A stretch of DNA of 64,000 nucleotides. It comes from Arenibaculum pallidiluteum (GTDB lineage: Bacteria; Pseudomonadota; Alphaproteobacteria; Azospirillales; Azospirillaceae). The stretch covers positions 62,001 through 126,000 of the forward strand of contig NZ_JAFIQU010000012.1 of the NCBI RefSeq assembly GCF_017355985.1, given 5' to 3'. Below are positions 17,950 to 26,624 of this stretch, piece after piece. Position 1 is the first letter of the stretch, and each line of letters opens with the position of its first letter. Both the position numbers and the translations under genes were made by a program. Under the pieces are notes generated by a model, which was not told the origin of the DNA, did no database searches, and worked only from the letters and a program-made list of their open reading frames with translations.

Positions 17950-18861
17950 TTACTCTCTGGAGGATCTCTGCGCGCTCACCGTCGTGTCGAGCCGTGTCTG
18001 CCGTTCCGTGGCGGCGTTCAGCGCCGCGCCCAGCAACACGGCATAGGCGAGCAGGTACAGCCACAGCATCAGCGTCAGGACTGCGCCGGCCAGTCCGTAG
18101 GCCGCCTCATAGCGAGCGAACTGCTTGACGTAGATGGAGAAGCTGTAGGAAGCCAGGACCCACAGGAATGCCCCTGTCACAGCGCCCCAGATCACCCATC
18201 GCCATTTCGGCGGGGTCCGGCACGGGCCGAGGCGGTAGAAGACGGCAAGAGCCAGCGCGACGATCATCGCCACGAACGGCCAGCGCGCGATCCGGGCGAT
18301 CCGGCTCCAGCCAGGGTCCGACGCGAGCGCGGCGGGGTCTCCCGACAGGAGCGCGGTCGAGCCCACCGCCAGCCCGAGACCGCAGAGCCCCAGTAGGATT
18401 GCGCGGCCGTTCAGAGCGAGGAAGCCCCGGCGCTCCGTCTCCCGGTAGGCGTGATTGAGCGCCGCCATCAGCGCGCGCATGGCGAACAGAAGGCTCCAGA
18501 AGAACAGCGTCAAGCTGCCGGCGATGCCCCAGCCGAAGCCCGCGCCCGCGTCGGCCGCCTTGCCCATCAGCTGGCCCAGAAGTGCCCGCATCGCCTCGTC
18601 AGGCAGAAAGCCGCCGAGCTCCCCGACCTCGCTGGAGACGGCCTCGGGTCCGGCCAGCAACCCGTGCGCCTGCACGACGAGCCCGAGCGCAGGCACCAGG
18701 GCGAGGAAGGCGAAGAACGCGACCCCCGCTGCCGCCACCCAGAGACCCTTCTCCCCGGAACTTCGCCATACCTGGACGAGGACACGCTGCCAGGCAGCAC
18801 CGGGGAGGTCCGCCGGACGGTCTACGTCATGGACGCCCGGTCTCGCTAAATCGCTGGTCAC
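17950..18861 (-). CDS. YihY/BrkB-family (UPF0761) inner-membrane protein
   Basis: This 303-residue polytopic protein has six hydrophobic segments and family blocks near GVAFFAFLALVPAL (about 46-59), an ALNHAYR-type block (134-140) and AYGLAGAVLTLMLWLYL (254-270). Members are often annotated as ribonuclease BN in error; their role is unclear. The GTG start at 18861 overlaps the stop of the upstream PhnA-like gene as GTGA, which implies translational coupling. A candidate EcfG promoter lies upstream of the pair. Confidence 0.85.
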   Translation of the reverse strand: MTSDLARPGVHDVDRPADLPGAAWQRVLVQVWRSSGEKGLWVAAAGVAFFAFLALVPALGLVVQAHGLLAGPEAVSSEVGELGGFLPDEAMRALLGQLMGKAADAGAGFGWGIAGSLTLFFWSLLFAMRALMAALNHAYRETERRGFLALNGRAILLGLCGLGLAVGSTALLSGDPAALASDPGWSRIARIARWPFVAMIVALALAVFYRLGPCRTPPKWRWVIWGAVTGAFLWVLASYSFSIYVKQFARYEAAYGLAGAVLTLMLWLYLLAYAVLLGAALNAATERQTRLDTTVSAQRSSRE

Positions 18862-19760
18862 TGCCGGACGACGTCCTCCGGATTCCTGGTGCCGGCGCGC
18901 CCGCCAAAGAGTGCCGCCAGCGCGCCGAGGACCAGGGCGACGAACCCGCCAATGCCGGCCGCGGACAGCGTATCGGTGGTCGCCCCTGCCGCCCCGGCGG
19001 CCTGCCCGCGGAGCTGCCTGACCTGGTCCTCGACCTGCTGCACGCGCTGGGCCGCCACGTCGCGCCCGACACGGGCCTGCTCGGCGATCACGGTGATCGC
19101 CTCCTCGCGTGCCTGCTGGGCTCCGGCACCGCCCGTCACAATGCGGCCCAGGGCGTCCATCATGCGGGACTGCGCGTCGCCGCCCTGCGGCTGGTCGCCC
19201 GGGCGCAGCAGGTCGCCCGCCAGGGTGCGCAACCGGTCGGCCGAGGGCAGAGCGGAGGTGGCCTGGGGGGCCGCCTGCTGGAGCGCCTCGGTGGCAGTGC
19301 CCGCCACGCTGCCGAGCATGCCGGCGGTGCGGCTGGCCACGGTGCCGAGCGCGCTGGTCAGGAGGTAGGCGCTGACCATCAGCGCGAGTGCCCATGTGAG
19401 CACACCGTGGATCATACCATCGCCCTTCACCACAACCCCGGCAAGCCGCGCCGCGACGTATCCGCCGGCCGCGAGCGAGACCATGTAGCTGAGGGTCCAC
19501 CAGATGCCGGCCCCAATCCCCAGGCTCGATGCGGCCGGCGTGCCGCCCGCCTGAGTGGGGTCGATCGTCGACAGCCCCACGCCGACACCCAGCAGGCTCA
19601 GCAGAAGTTGCAGGGCGAGTGCGAGTACGACGCCCGCGAACAGCGCACCCCAGGAGACCCGGCGGTGCGTGCCGGTCGTGACGGTGACGCCGTGCCCCGC
19701 CCCTTGCACCGTGGACGCGCCGGCATTTCGTGTTCCGTAGACCGCCGCTTTGTGGAGCAT
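18858..19760 (-). CDS. PhnA-like alphaproteobacterial membrane protein
   Basis: This 300-residue protein begins with a short soluble stretch, then VSWGALFAGVVLALALQLLL and a GVGLSTIDP turn, a pattern I know from proteins annotated as PhnA-like in alphaproteobacteria. Further hydrophobic segments lie at about 75-105 and 125-150. A long amphipathic helical region (about 190-255) follows, then a C-terminal hydrophobic stretch near 270-288. The function is unknown; it is not the phosphonate enzyme. The gene is coupled to the YihY gene and preceded by a GGAAC-N17-GTT element, so a stress role is inferred. Confidence 0.65.
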   Translation of the reverse strand: MLHKAAVYGTRNAGASTVQGAGHGVTVTTGTHRRVSWGALFAGVVLALALQLLLSLLGVGVGLSTIDPTQAGGTPAASSLGIGAGIWWTLSYMVSLAAGGYVAARLAGVVVKGDGMIHGVLTWALALMVSAYLLTSALGTVASRTAGMLGSVAGTATEALQQAAPQATSALPSADRLRTLAGDLLRPGDQPQGGDAQSRMMDALGRIVTGGAGAQQAREEAITVIAEQARVGRDVAAQRVQQVEDQVRQLRGQAAGAAGATTDTLSAAGIGGFVALVLGALAALFGGRAGTRNPEDVVRQ

Positions 19761-19824
19761 GCGAAGAATCCCTTCCGCTGAATCCGGCGCTTCTCGTGGA
19801 GCTGGCGAGCACGCCCGCCCCGCA

Positions 19825-19849
19825 AACCGGATCGTTGGGATTGCGTTCC
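19825..19849 (-). promoter_or_regulatory. Candidate EcfG-type stress promoter for the PhnA-like/YihY pair
   Basis: Read on the minus strand, GGAAC (19849-19845) is followed after exactly 17 bases by GTT (19827-19825). This matches the alphaproteobacterial general-stress sigma factor consensus GGAAC-N16/17-(C)GTT. It ends about 65 bases before the gene start at 19760. Confidence 0.6.
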
Positions 19850-20061
19850 CGTTCTAATCGAAATGTCATCAGGATCAGCGTTGTTATATGCGAAAGCATA
19901 GGTATCCGCAGATTTGCGACCAAAACCTCGCCGAAATATGATCTGCCCGGTGAGCAATTTCTGAAACGAATCCGCCTTCTAATGTTTCGGATGTTCTTCT
20001 ATATGCAACCGCGTAACTGCAATCAGTTTCGATATTGATCATCAAGCGCGGAAATTGGAGT

Positions 20062-20086
20062 GGAACGTATCGGATCCTCTTCGGTT
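20062..20086 (+). promoter_or_regulatory. Candidate EcfG-type stress promoter for the DUF2382 gene
   Basis: GGAAC at 20062-20066 and GTT at 20084-20086 are separated by 17 bases. Together with the minus-strand copy about 215 bases away, it makes a divergent pair of the same promoter type. The DUF2382 gene starts 190 bases downstream, after a short ORF. Confidence 0.6.
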
Positions 20087-20122
20087 TGCATGGGTCGGTA
20101 CATCCGGACAGGACGGAACGGA

Positions 20123-20252
20123 ATGGCCGATTTCGCAGGCGAACCCGCCCGCGGTCGGCGAGATCACGGGCGAGCGCCCGTATCTGCAGTTCCTAGCCGC
20201 CCGTCTGAACCTGCCCTACGAGCGCGCCGAAGCGCTCTGCGGCGCCGCCTGA
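20123..20252 (+). pseudogene. Short stress-linked ORF, apparently frameshifted
   Basis: An ATG at 20123 opens a frame beginning MADFAGEP, but the protein-like part (VGEITGERPYLQFLAARLN and LPYERAEALCGAA, to the stop at 20252) lies in another frame. That frame has no start codon downstream of the promoter -10 element at 20084. One lost or gained base between about 20140 and 20158 would join them into a protein of about 43 residues. It may be a real frameshift mutation or a sequencing error. Confidence 0.4.
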
Positions 20253-20275
20253 TCAACATCTGAGGAGACGACGAC

Positions 20276-21091
20276 ATGCTGACCATGGTGACCTGTTTTC
20301 GCGACCGCGATACGATCGGACAGGTTCGCGAGCGGCTGGCCCAAGAGGGCGTGGCGCTGACGGACGCGGAGGTTTTCACCGCGTCCGACGCTTCTGTCGA
20401 GGAGCGGCTCACCGCGCGCAACGTGCCGAGCGACGACGCGCGTACCTACCGCCAGGCACTCGCGGGCGGCAACGCGCTTCTGGTGGGATCCGTCGCCGAA
20501 GCCGACCTGGATCGGGCCGAGGCGATCATGGACGACTATGGCCCCGTGAACGTGGAGGAAGGCCTGTCTGCCGCGGCCGGGCAGCTCCGCGATGTTGATG
20601 CCGGCCTGACCGACGGCACCGCGACCACCCGAACTGTCGCGGACGGCGGCATTGCCGGCAGTGCTCGCGCGGACACCGTTCGCGGCGAGGGCGAGGAGGT
20701 CATCCCGATCGTCGAGGAGGAACTGCGCGTTGGCAAGCGCGCGGTGGAGCGTGGCGGCGTGCGCGTCCGCAGCTACGTCGTCGAGACGCCGGTCACCGAG
20801 TCCGTGGCGCTGCGCAACGAGACGGTCTCGGTGGAGCGGCGCGCAGTGGACCTGCCGGCCGGCGAGATCCCCGCCGATGCGTTCCGAGAGCGCACGATCG
20901 AGGTGACGGAAACCGACGAGGAGGCGGTGGTCTCGAAGGATGCACGCGTGCGCGAGGAGCTGGTGATCCGCAAGGACGTGGAGGAGCGGGCGCAAACCGT
21001 CTCCGACACCGTGCGACGCACCGAGGTCGAGGTCGAGGACGACCGGACCGAAGGCGTCGCCCGCACCCGCGTCGACCGTACCGACGTCTAG
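20276..21091 (+). CDS. DUF2382 (YsnF/AvaK) stress-response protein
   Basis: This 271-residue acidic protein has two parts. The N-terminal about 90 residues form a general-stress-type domain (MLTMVTCFRDRDTIGQVRER). The C-terminal about 130 residues are the DUF2382/YsnF-AvaK repeat-like beta domain (IVEEELRVGKRAVERGGVRV, VRSYVVETPVTESV, LRNETVSVERR, VREELVIRKDV). The family is linked to stress tolerance and surface association, but its biochemistry is unknown. GAGGAG precedes the ATG. A candidate EcfG promoter upstream and a strong hairpin downstream make this a short self-contained unit. Confidence 0.88.
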   Translation: MLTMVTCFRDRDTIGQVRERLAQEGVALTDAEVFTASDASVEERLTARNVPSDDARTYRQALAGGNALLVGSVAEADLDRAEAIMDDYGPVNVEEGLSAAAGQLRDVDAGLTDGTATTRTVADGGIAGSARADTVRGEGEEVIPIVEEELRVGKRAVERGGVRVRSYVVETPVTESVALRNETVSVERRAVDLPAGEIPADAFRERTIEVTETDEEAVVSKDARVREELVIRKDVEERAQTVSDTVRRTEVEVEDDRTEGVARTRVDRTDV

Positions 21092-21109
21092 GTCCGAGGC
21101 TGACAAGAA

Positions 21110-21134
21110 GGGGCGCGGCGTCCTGCCGCGCCCC
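21110..21134 (+). terminator. Strong GC hairpin after the DUF2382 gene
   Basis: GGGGCGCGGC and GCCGCGCCCC form a perfect 10-base stem around a 5-base loop, starting 19 bases after the stop codon. There is no T-run, so it is either a U-less intrinsic terminator or an mRNA-stabilising hairpin. Confidence 0.65.
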
Positions 21135-21470
21135 ATCGCGTCATGACGGAGATTGGGCCCCGCGCCGGCCGGAAGTGGCCGGTGGTCGCGCGGCCCCATC
21201 CAAAACGCGAAGCGCACGCCACGAGCCGGGCGAGCTGCAACCCCATGACCTCTCCTGACCGGATCCCAAAGGACTGGGCGGGGACTTGAGCCCGCCAGGA
21301 GGCTGAGGGGACATGGACGGCTGTGACGATCGTCCGAACCTCGTGCCAGGGCGTCCCGGCCTTCTTGGAAGACCCGCGCCGCGCCGAGCGCATGGGTTCC
21401 CACGGTCCACCTGCAGTCCTGGATGGGGCTCCGCCGAGTGGAGCTCCAAGTGAGGCCTCGACGGCGTAGG
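21135..21470. other. Intergenic, nothing recognised
   Basis: This is a convergent gap between the DUF2382 gene and the minus-strand receiver gene. Frames are open only because of GC content. Confidence 0.4.
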
Positions 21471-21920
21471 TTACTGATTCCGCGGGCGTTCGTTCAGCAC
21501 CGTCCAGTAGAGCCCGGCTGTCCGCACCAGGTCGAGCAATCCGTCGAAGTCGACGGGCTTCACGAGGTAGCTGTTGGCTCCGAGGTCATAGGCCCGATCC
21601 AGGTCACTGTTCTCGCGTGAGGACGTAAGGACGACCACCGGTGTTCGTCCCAGGCTCCCGGGCTGGGACCGCAGCCATTCCAGGACCTCCAGCCCGGATC
21701 GCCGCGGCAGCTTGAGATCGAGAAGCATCACGGCGGGCAGCGGGTTTTCCGAGCGGTCCGCGTAGGCGCCTTCCCCCGCAAGGTAGGCAACCGCGGCGTC
21801 ACCATCCTCAACGACGAGCAGCGGGTTCATCAGCTTGGCCTTGGCGAAGGCCCGCCGGATCAGCAACTGGTCGTTGGGATCGTCCTCGACCAGCAGGATC
21901 GGCTCCACGTCACTTTTCAT
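21471..21920 (-). CDS. Rcp1-like single-domain response regulator
   Basis: This 149-residue receiver is of the longer Rcp1 type often paired with phytochrome-like or multi-PAS kinases. It has VEDDPNDQ (11-18), phospho-acceptor Asp68 in LLDLKLP, TSSRE, and Lys in LVKPVDFDGL. The ATG at 21920 lies inside the end of the kinase gene (an 11-base overlap), which fixes the start. It is the probable phosphate target of the adjacent four-PAS kinase. Confidence 0.9.
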   Translation of the reverse strand: MKSDVEPILLVEDDPNDQLLIRRAFAKAKLMNPLLVVEDGDAAVAYLAGEGAYADRSENPLPAVMLLDLKLPRRSGLEVLEWLRSQPGSLGRTPVVVLTSSRENSDLDRAYDLGANSYLVKPVDFDGLLDLVRTAGLYWTVLNERPRNQ

Positions 21921-24900
21921 CCGTGCTCTCCGCTTCCTGGAGGTCCACCCAGAACCGGCTGCCTGCCCCGGGCTCTGATTCGACACCCGCAGAGCCTCCC
22001 ATGCGCTCGGCGCCGCGACGGACGATGGCAAGCCCGATGCCCGTTCCCGGGTACTGCATCATCCCGTGAAGGCGCTGGAACACCTGGAAGATGCGCGTCT
22101 GATGCTCCAGGGCAATGCCGATGCCGTTGTCCTTGACCCAGAGCCGCACATGGCCTTCGGAGCGCCTCTCGGCGCGAATCCTGACCTCCGGCTTCGTGTC
22201 GGCCGCAACGAACTTCACCGCATTCGACACCAGGTTGGCCAGCACCTGCCCCAGCACCGCCCGGTGCCCCTTCACCCAGGGCAGAGGTCTGACGACGTGC
22301 ACGGTCGCCTCGGCTCCATTCAGGGTGCCTTCCAGCTGTCGGAGGACGTCCACAACCACACGGTCGAGTTCCAGCGGCTCCAGGACCAGTTCCTCTCGGC
22401 TGATCCTGCTGTAGGCCAGCAGGTCCTGGATGAGGTGATCCATGCGGACCGCTCCGTCCGCGATCCTGCCGAGGTAATCGCGGGCGGTCTCGTCCAGAAG
22501 CTCGCCGTAGTCCTCTACAAGCGCCTGGCTAAATCCGCGCAGGGTCCGTAGGGGCGCACGAAGGTCGTGGGCGACGGAATGGGCGAAGCCCTGGAGTTCG
22601 GCGTTGGCATCCGCAAGCTGGCGCGTGCGTTCGTCGACGCGGCGTTCCAGGTCCCGGTTCAGACGCCGAACCTCCTCCTCGGCGGCCTTGCGCTCCGTGA
22701 TGTCCCGCAGCACGCCGATGATGCCGCGAACCCTGCCGTTCTCATCCGGCAGAGGGGACTTGGCGGAGAGGAAGGTTCGCGATTCTCCCTGTTCTGGAAT
22801 GACCTCCTCGAATTCGACCGCGCGGCCCTCGGCCATCACGCGCGCATCGTCGGCCTCAACCGCGTCTGCCAAAGGGGCGGGCAGGAAGTCGCGGTCTCGG
22901 CGCCCGATGACGGCGTCGTGGTGGGAGCCGAGCAGCCGCAGGGTCCGCCGGTTCGCCAGGAGGAAGCGGCCTTCCGTGTCCTTGACGAAGATCGGGTCAG
23001 CCGCGCCGTCGATCACCGACTGCAAAAGGCGTCCGCTCTCCGCCAGGGCTCGCTCGGCCTGGCGCCGTTGGGTCACGTCGAGCCAGATGGCGAGCACACG
23101 CATTCCCGCCTCCGTCCGGATCGGACGCCGGGTAACCAGGACATCGACCTCGCTCCCGTCCTTGCGGCGGTAGCGCACTTCACCCTGGGCCAGAGCCTTC
23201 GGGTCGATCCCGGACTGTACGAGGGTGATGAAGTCCTCCCGTCCTATCGGAGAGGCTTCCACGCCGATCCCGATGGCCATGTCGGCCAGGCGGGTTCGAC
23301 CGAACTCCTCGGCGTCATAGCCCAGCATGGTGCAAGCCGAAGGATTGAAGGCTTCGACGGAGGTGTCGGAAGGATCGATGATCACAACGCCGACCGGCAG
23401 GGTCTCGAAGAGTTCCCTGAAGCGCGCCTCGCTTGCGCGGATCTCGGCTTCGGCCCTTCTGCGGTCGGTCACATCCCGCATGATGGCGGTGAACATGGGG
23501 CGCCCCGCGGCGTCCCATTCGGCGATGGTGACCTCGAACGGAAACGTCGAGCCATCCTTGCGGCACCCGTCGAGCTCTCGTCCGATGCCGATGATCCGGC
23601 GCTCGCCGGTCTCGCGATACCGGTGCATGTAGACGTCATGCCGCCGCGCGTGCTCGCCGGGCATCAGCATCCTCACGTTCTGGCCCAGCACCTCCTCCGC
23701 GCCGTAGCCGAAAAGCCGCTCGGCGGCGCGGTTGAACGTCCGGACAGTGCCCTCGGCGTCCGTCACGACGATGGCGTCAAGTGCGGTGTCGACGATGGCC
23801 CGCAGGCTGGCCTCGCTGGTCCGCAGCGCATCCAGCGCTCGTCGCTCGTCATCGAAGTCCGCGGCCGTTCCGATCCACATCAGGACATTCCCGCTCTCGT
23901 CCTTGAGAGGGGCGGCTCGCGTCCGAAGCCAGCGGTAGGCGCCTTCCACGGAGCGCAGGCGATGCTCGACCTGGTACTCGCATCCGGTCTGGAGCGCATT
24001 TTGCCAAGCCTGGTTCGTCCGTTCGAGGTCGTCGGGATGGATGTGCTGCGCCCACGAGGCGCCGTGTGCCGCCTGCTGGGGCTTGCCCGTGAACCTGTCC
24101 CACTGGGGGTTCACGTAATCGAGACCGCCTTCCGGCGTGGCGGTCCAGACGATCTGAGGGACCGTCTCCGCGAGGAAACGATAACGCCGTTCGCTTTCCC
24201 GGAACCGCTTGGTCGCTTCCTCGGCCTGCCTCGCCCTGGCCGCGGCGAGCATGCGGCCCCGCATGGCGAGGCCGAGCATTACCGACAAGGCGGCGCTGAC
24301 CGCGAAAACGACATGCGGCAGCACGGGACGTCCGGCGGTCTCCAGCCGCGGCGCGACCGTGACCGCCCAGGTCACCCCCGCGTGCTCGAAGCGCGACAGG
24401 ACGACCTTCTCTCCGCGAGGGTCGCCGATCTTGAAGGCATGTGCGCCATCCGCCGTCAGGCTGAGCGCGTATCCGGGATCGAAGGTGCTGAGCTCGCGTT
24501 CCAGCAGAACCTGAAGGTCGATGGCCGCATAGACGAAGCCCGCGTTCCCGGATGGCGTGTTGATGGGGACGACGTCGAGCACGCCGCGCCCACCCTGAAC
24601 GAAGTCGATCGGCGGCGTGACCGCAGGCATGCCGGTATCCCGCGCCCGCGCGTATGTGGCCGCGCGCACGGGCTCGGCATTGACGGAGAGACCGAGCGCC
24701 GCCTCATTCCCCTGCACAGGATGGATCCAGCGGACGTGATAGCCCGGATCGACCCATCCGACGGCGCGAAAGCTGGGAAAGCCCTCGCGCAGCACTTCGG
24801 CCTCGAGATCGAATCCTGCTCGGTCGCGGTTCCCTTCGATCTCCCATCGGCGCGCCATGCGCGCGAGCGCCCGAGTGCGTTCCCTTAGGCTGTCCTGGAC

Positions 24901-25080
24901 GGCGCGAGTGGCGGCGTCCAGCCTTGCTTCGGCAGCGACTCGCGCGGTGTGCCGGTCGGCATCCAGCAACGCATGCCAGAAGAGGGCCGAAGCAATCAGT
25001 CCGGCGAGCGCCGCAGCCCATGGCAGCCAGGCGCTCCGGTCGGCGGACGGGGCGAAAAAGCCCTGCGACGCATGTGTCAT
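21910..25080 (-). CDS. CHASE/multi-PAS sensor histidine kinase
   Basis: This is a 1056-residue membrane kinase. Its order is TM helix (about 20-40), a periplasmic CHASE-like sensor (about 75-255), TM helix (about 265-290), four PAS/PAC modules (about 310-820), a coiled coil, HisKA with phospho-acceptor His838 in AHDLRAPLR, then HATPase with NLVSNAVKF, DNGIGI and GTGIGLAI. The HisKA and ATPase type fits bacteriophytochrome-like kinases that use Rcp1-like receivers. The ATG at 25080 overlaps the stop of the HWE kinase gene (ATGA), so an open extension upstream is not coding. The signal is unknown; the PAS modules could bind small cofactors. Confidence 0.9.
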   Translation of the reverse strand: MTHASQGFFAPSADRSAWLPWAAALAGLIASALFWHALLDADRHTARVAAEARLDAATRAVQDSLRERTRALARMARRWEIEGNRDRAGFDLEAEVLREGFPSFRAVGWVDPGYHVRWIHPVQGNEAALGLSVNAEPVRAATYARARDTGMPAVTPPIDFVQGGRGVLDVVPINTPSGNAGFVYAAIDLQVLLERELSTFDPGYALSLTADGAHAFKIGDPRGEKVVLSRFEHAGVTWAVTVAPRLETAGRPVLPHVVFAVSAALSVMLGLAMRGRMLAAARARQAEEATKRFRESERRYRFLAETVPQIVWTATPEGGLDYVNPQWDRFTGKPQQAAHGASWAQHIHPDDLERTNQAWQNALQTGCEYQVEHRLRSVEGAYRWLRTRAAPLKDESGNVLMWIGTAADFDDERRALDALRTSEASLRAIVDTALDAIVVTDAEGTVRTFNRAAERLFGYGAEEVLGQNVRMLMPGEHARRHDVYMHRYRETGERRIIGIGRELDGCRKDGSTFPFEVTIAEWDAAGRPMFTAIMRDVTDRRRAEAEIRASEARFRELFETLPVGVVIIDPSDTSVEAFNPSACTMLGYDAEEFGRTRLADMAIGIGVEASPIGREDFITLVQSGIDPKALAQGEVRYRRKDGSEVDVLVTRRPIRTEAGMRVLAIWLDVTQRRQAERALAESGRLLQSVIDGAADPIFVKDTEGRFLLANRRTLRLLGSHHDAVIGRRDRDFLPAPLADAVEADDARVMAEGRAVEFEEVIPEQGESRTFLSAKSPLPDENGRVRGIIGVLRDITERKAAEEEVRRLNRDLERRVDERTRQLADANAELQGFAHSVAHDLRAPLRTLRGFSQALVEDYGELLDETARDYLGRIADGAVRMDHLIQDLLAYSRISREELVLEPLELDRVVVDVLRQLEGTLNGAEATVHVVRPLPWVKGHRAVLGQVLANLVSNAVKFVAADTKPEVRIRAERRSEGHVRLWVKDNGIGIALEHQTRIFQVFQRLHGMMQYPGTGIGLAIVRRGAERMGGSAGVESEPGAGSRFWVDLQEAESTDEK

Positions 25081-26471
25081 GGTCCTCCCGGCGAGGCCAA
25101 GGGTACCGTCACCGTCACGGACGTGCCGTCGCCGGTCGAGACCAGCACCGTGGCGTCGATCTGCTTCACGAGGTTCAGGACGACACGCGAGCCGACGCCG
25201 CCCTGCCGAGTCCCGGGGGCGTAGATATCGTTCGGTGCCCCGATGCCGTCGTCTGAGATCTCGAGCCGCGCGGCGTCCCCGGCCGGGTGCAGCGCCACCG
25301 AAATGCGACCTGCCCGGCCGCCCGGGAAGGCATGCTTGAGTGCGTTCATGAGCAGCTCGGTGACAATGAGCCCGAGCGGGATGGCGGTGTCGATGGGCAG
25401 CCGCATCACTTCGGCGTCCACCACGATCTGGATCTCGGGACGGCCATGGATAAAGGCGAGCTTCTCCGTGAGTTCCCGAAGATATGCCGTGAACTCCAGG
25501 AACTCGAAGTCGTTCCCCTGATGCAGGCGCTGCTGTATCAGCGCAAGGGCCTGGATTCTCTCGCTGACCTTCTTGAACCCGGCCCGGACCTCCGGGTCCG
25601 CGAAGCGCCTTGCCTGGAGCATGAGGAAAGCGTCGATGACCTGAAGGTTGTTGTACACGCGGTGATAGAGCTCGCGCAGGAGGACGTCGCCGCGCTCGAC
25701 CGCAGCCCGCAAAGCGGTGACGTCGGTCAGGACGCACTCGACCTCCCCATCCGCCTCGGGGACCGCATGAGCGTCGAGCAGGGCGGTGCGCTTGGTCCTG
25801 TTGCTGTAAGTGACCTCAAGCCCCTGGATGCTGACCCCGCCATGCGCGGCCCAGGCATCCCGGAGCCCGTCGCCCCGGAGCCCGTCGGCCCGGAGCCCGT
25901 CGGCCCGGAGCCCGTCGGCATTGAGAAAATCGAAAAGGTTGAGCGACGCGACATCCGCGTCGTCAGTCATTTCGAGCATCCGCCGCAGCGCTGGGTTCGC
26001 CGCGAGCAGCTGGCCGTCAAGGCGGCAGGCGAACATGCCGATGCCGGAGGACCTGTAGATAGCGGCGTGGCGGGCCTCGGCGCGCCGCCGCGCCCGGCGT
26101 TCCCCGGCCTGACGGGCGAGCGAGGTGACCGCTGCTGCGAGCCGGGGGATCCGTGAGGGATCCTTCACGACGTAGTCGTCCAGCCCCGCCTTCATCACCT
26201 CTACGGCGTCCTCCTCACCCAAGGACCCCGTGAACATGACGACCCCGCAGTCCGGATGCTTGTCGCGAATACGCCTAAAGACTTCAATGCCATTCGCCCA
26301 CCCAAGAGAAAAGTCGATGACCGAAACGTCCGGGGTGGACTCCGCAATTGCCAAGTCGAGTTCCTCGGAGGTTCCGACTTGCCTGAGAATTGCATCGGGT
26401 ATTGCTCGGGTCAGTCCCCTTAGCACCATCGCGCGATCGTCTGGATTGTCGTCGACGTGCAGAACGATCAT
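25077..26471 (-). CDS. Receiver-PAS-HWE/HisKA_2 histidine kinase
   Basis: This 464-residue soluble protein has a receiver (1-115, phospho-acceptor Asp53), a PAS-like domain (about 130-255), then HisKA_2/HWE dimerisation with His270 in ELYHRVYNNLQ. The ATPase part carries LIVTELLMNALKHAF and DDGIG. An input receiver means it can be phosphorylated by another kinase and pass a signal on. The start at 26471 is placed where MIVLHVDDNPDD begins, with GAGAGA upstream. A 15-base tandem repeat adds the pentapeptide ADGLR four times (184-204) inside the PAS part. Confidence 0.88.
   Translation of the reverse strand: MIVLHVDDNPDDRAMVLRGLTRAIPDAILRQVGTSEELDLAIAESTPDVSVIDFSLGWANGIEVFRRIRDKHPDCGVVMFTGSLGEEDAVEVMKAGLDDYVVKDPSRIPRLAAAVTSLARQAGERRARRRAEARHAAIYRSSGIGMFACRLDGQLLAANPALRRMLEMTDDADVASLNLFDFLNADGLRADGLRADGLRGDGLRDAWAAHGGVSIQGLEVTYSNRTKRTALLDAHAVPEADGEVECVLTDVTALRAAVERGDVLLRELYHRVYNNLQVIDAFLMLQARRFADPEVRAGFKKVSERIQALALIQQRLHQGNDFEFLEFTAYLRELTEKLAFIHGRPEIQIVVDAEVMRLPIDTAIPLGLIVTELLMNALKHAFPGGRAGRISVALHPAGDAARLEISDDGIGAPNDIYAPGTRQGGVGSRVVLNLVKQIDATVLVSTGDGTSVTVTVPLASPGGP
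25860..25919 (-). repeat. 15-base tandem repeat, four units, inside the HWE kinase gene
   Basis: The unit CCGGAGCCCGTCGGC (plus-strand reading) occurs four times in a row with one base change in the first unit. It encodes repeated (A/G)DGLR. Units of 15 bases keep the frame, so copy number can vary without breaking the gene. Confidence 0.9.
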
Positions 26472-26624
26472 GTTCTCTCTCAAGCGCTTTGAGCTGCCAA
26501 TTATCACAGATGGCCGACTCGACATCCGCCCCTTTGCCGACTAGCAGTCCGCGCCGCACGTTCTACACTCGGCGTACGGGACGGTGACGCCGGACCCGGG
26601 CCGTTGAAGGGCAACAGCAGGTAG

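Noticed and set aside
18862-19923. Open extension of the YihY frame across the PhnA-like gene
   Set aside because: It runs antiparallel in phase through a well-supported overlapping gene; the GTGA overlap at 18858-18861 marks the real start.
22567-24888. 773-codon plus-strand frame opposite the kinase
   Set aside because: It is a shadow of the PAS-kinase gene; composition is Arg/Gly/His-rich without motifs.
25081-25737. N-terminal extension of the four-PAS kinase frame into the HWE kinase gene
   Set aside because: The HWE kinase frame is the real one there (HATPase motifs), and the ATGA overlap at 25077-25080 fixes the kinase start.
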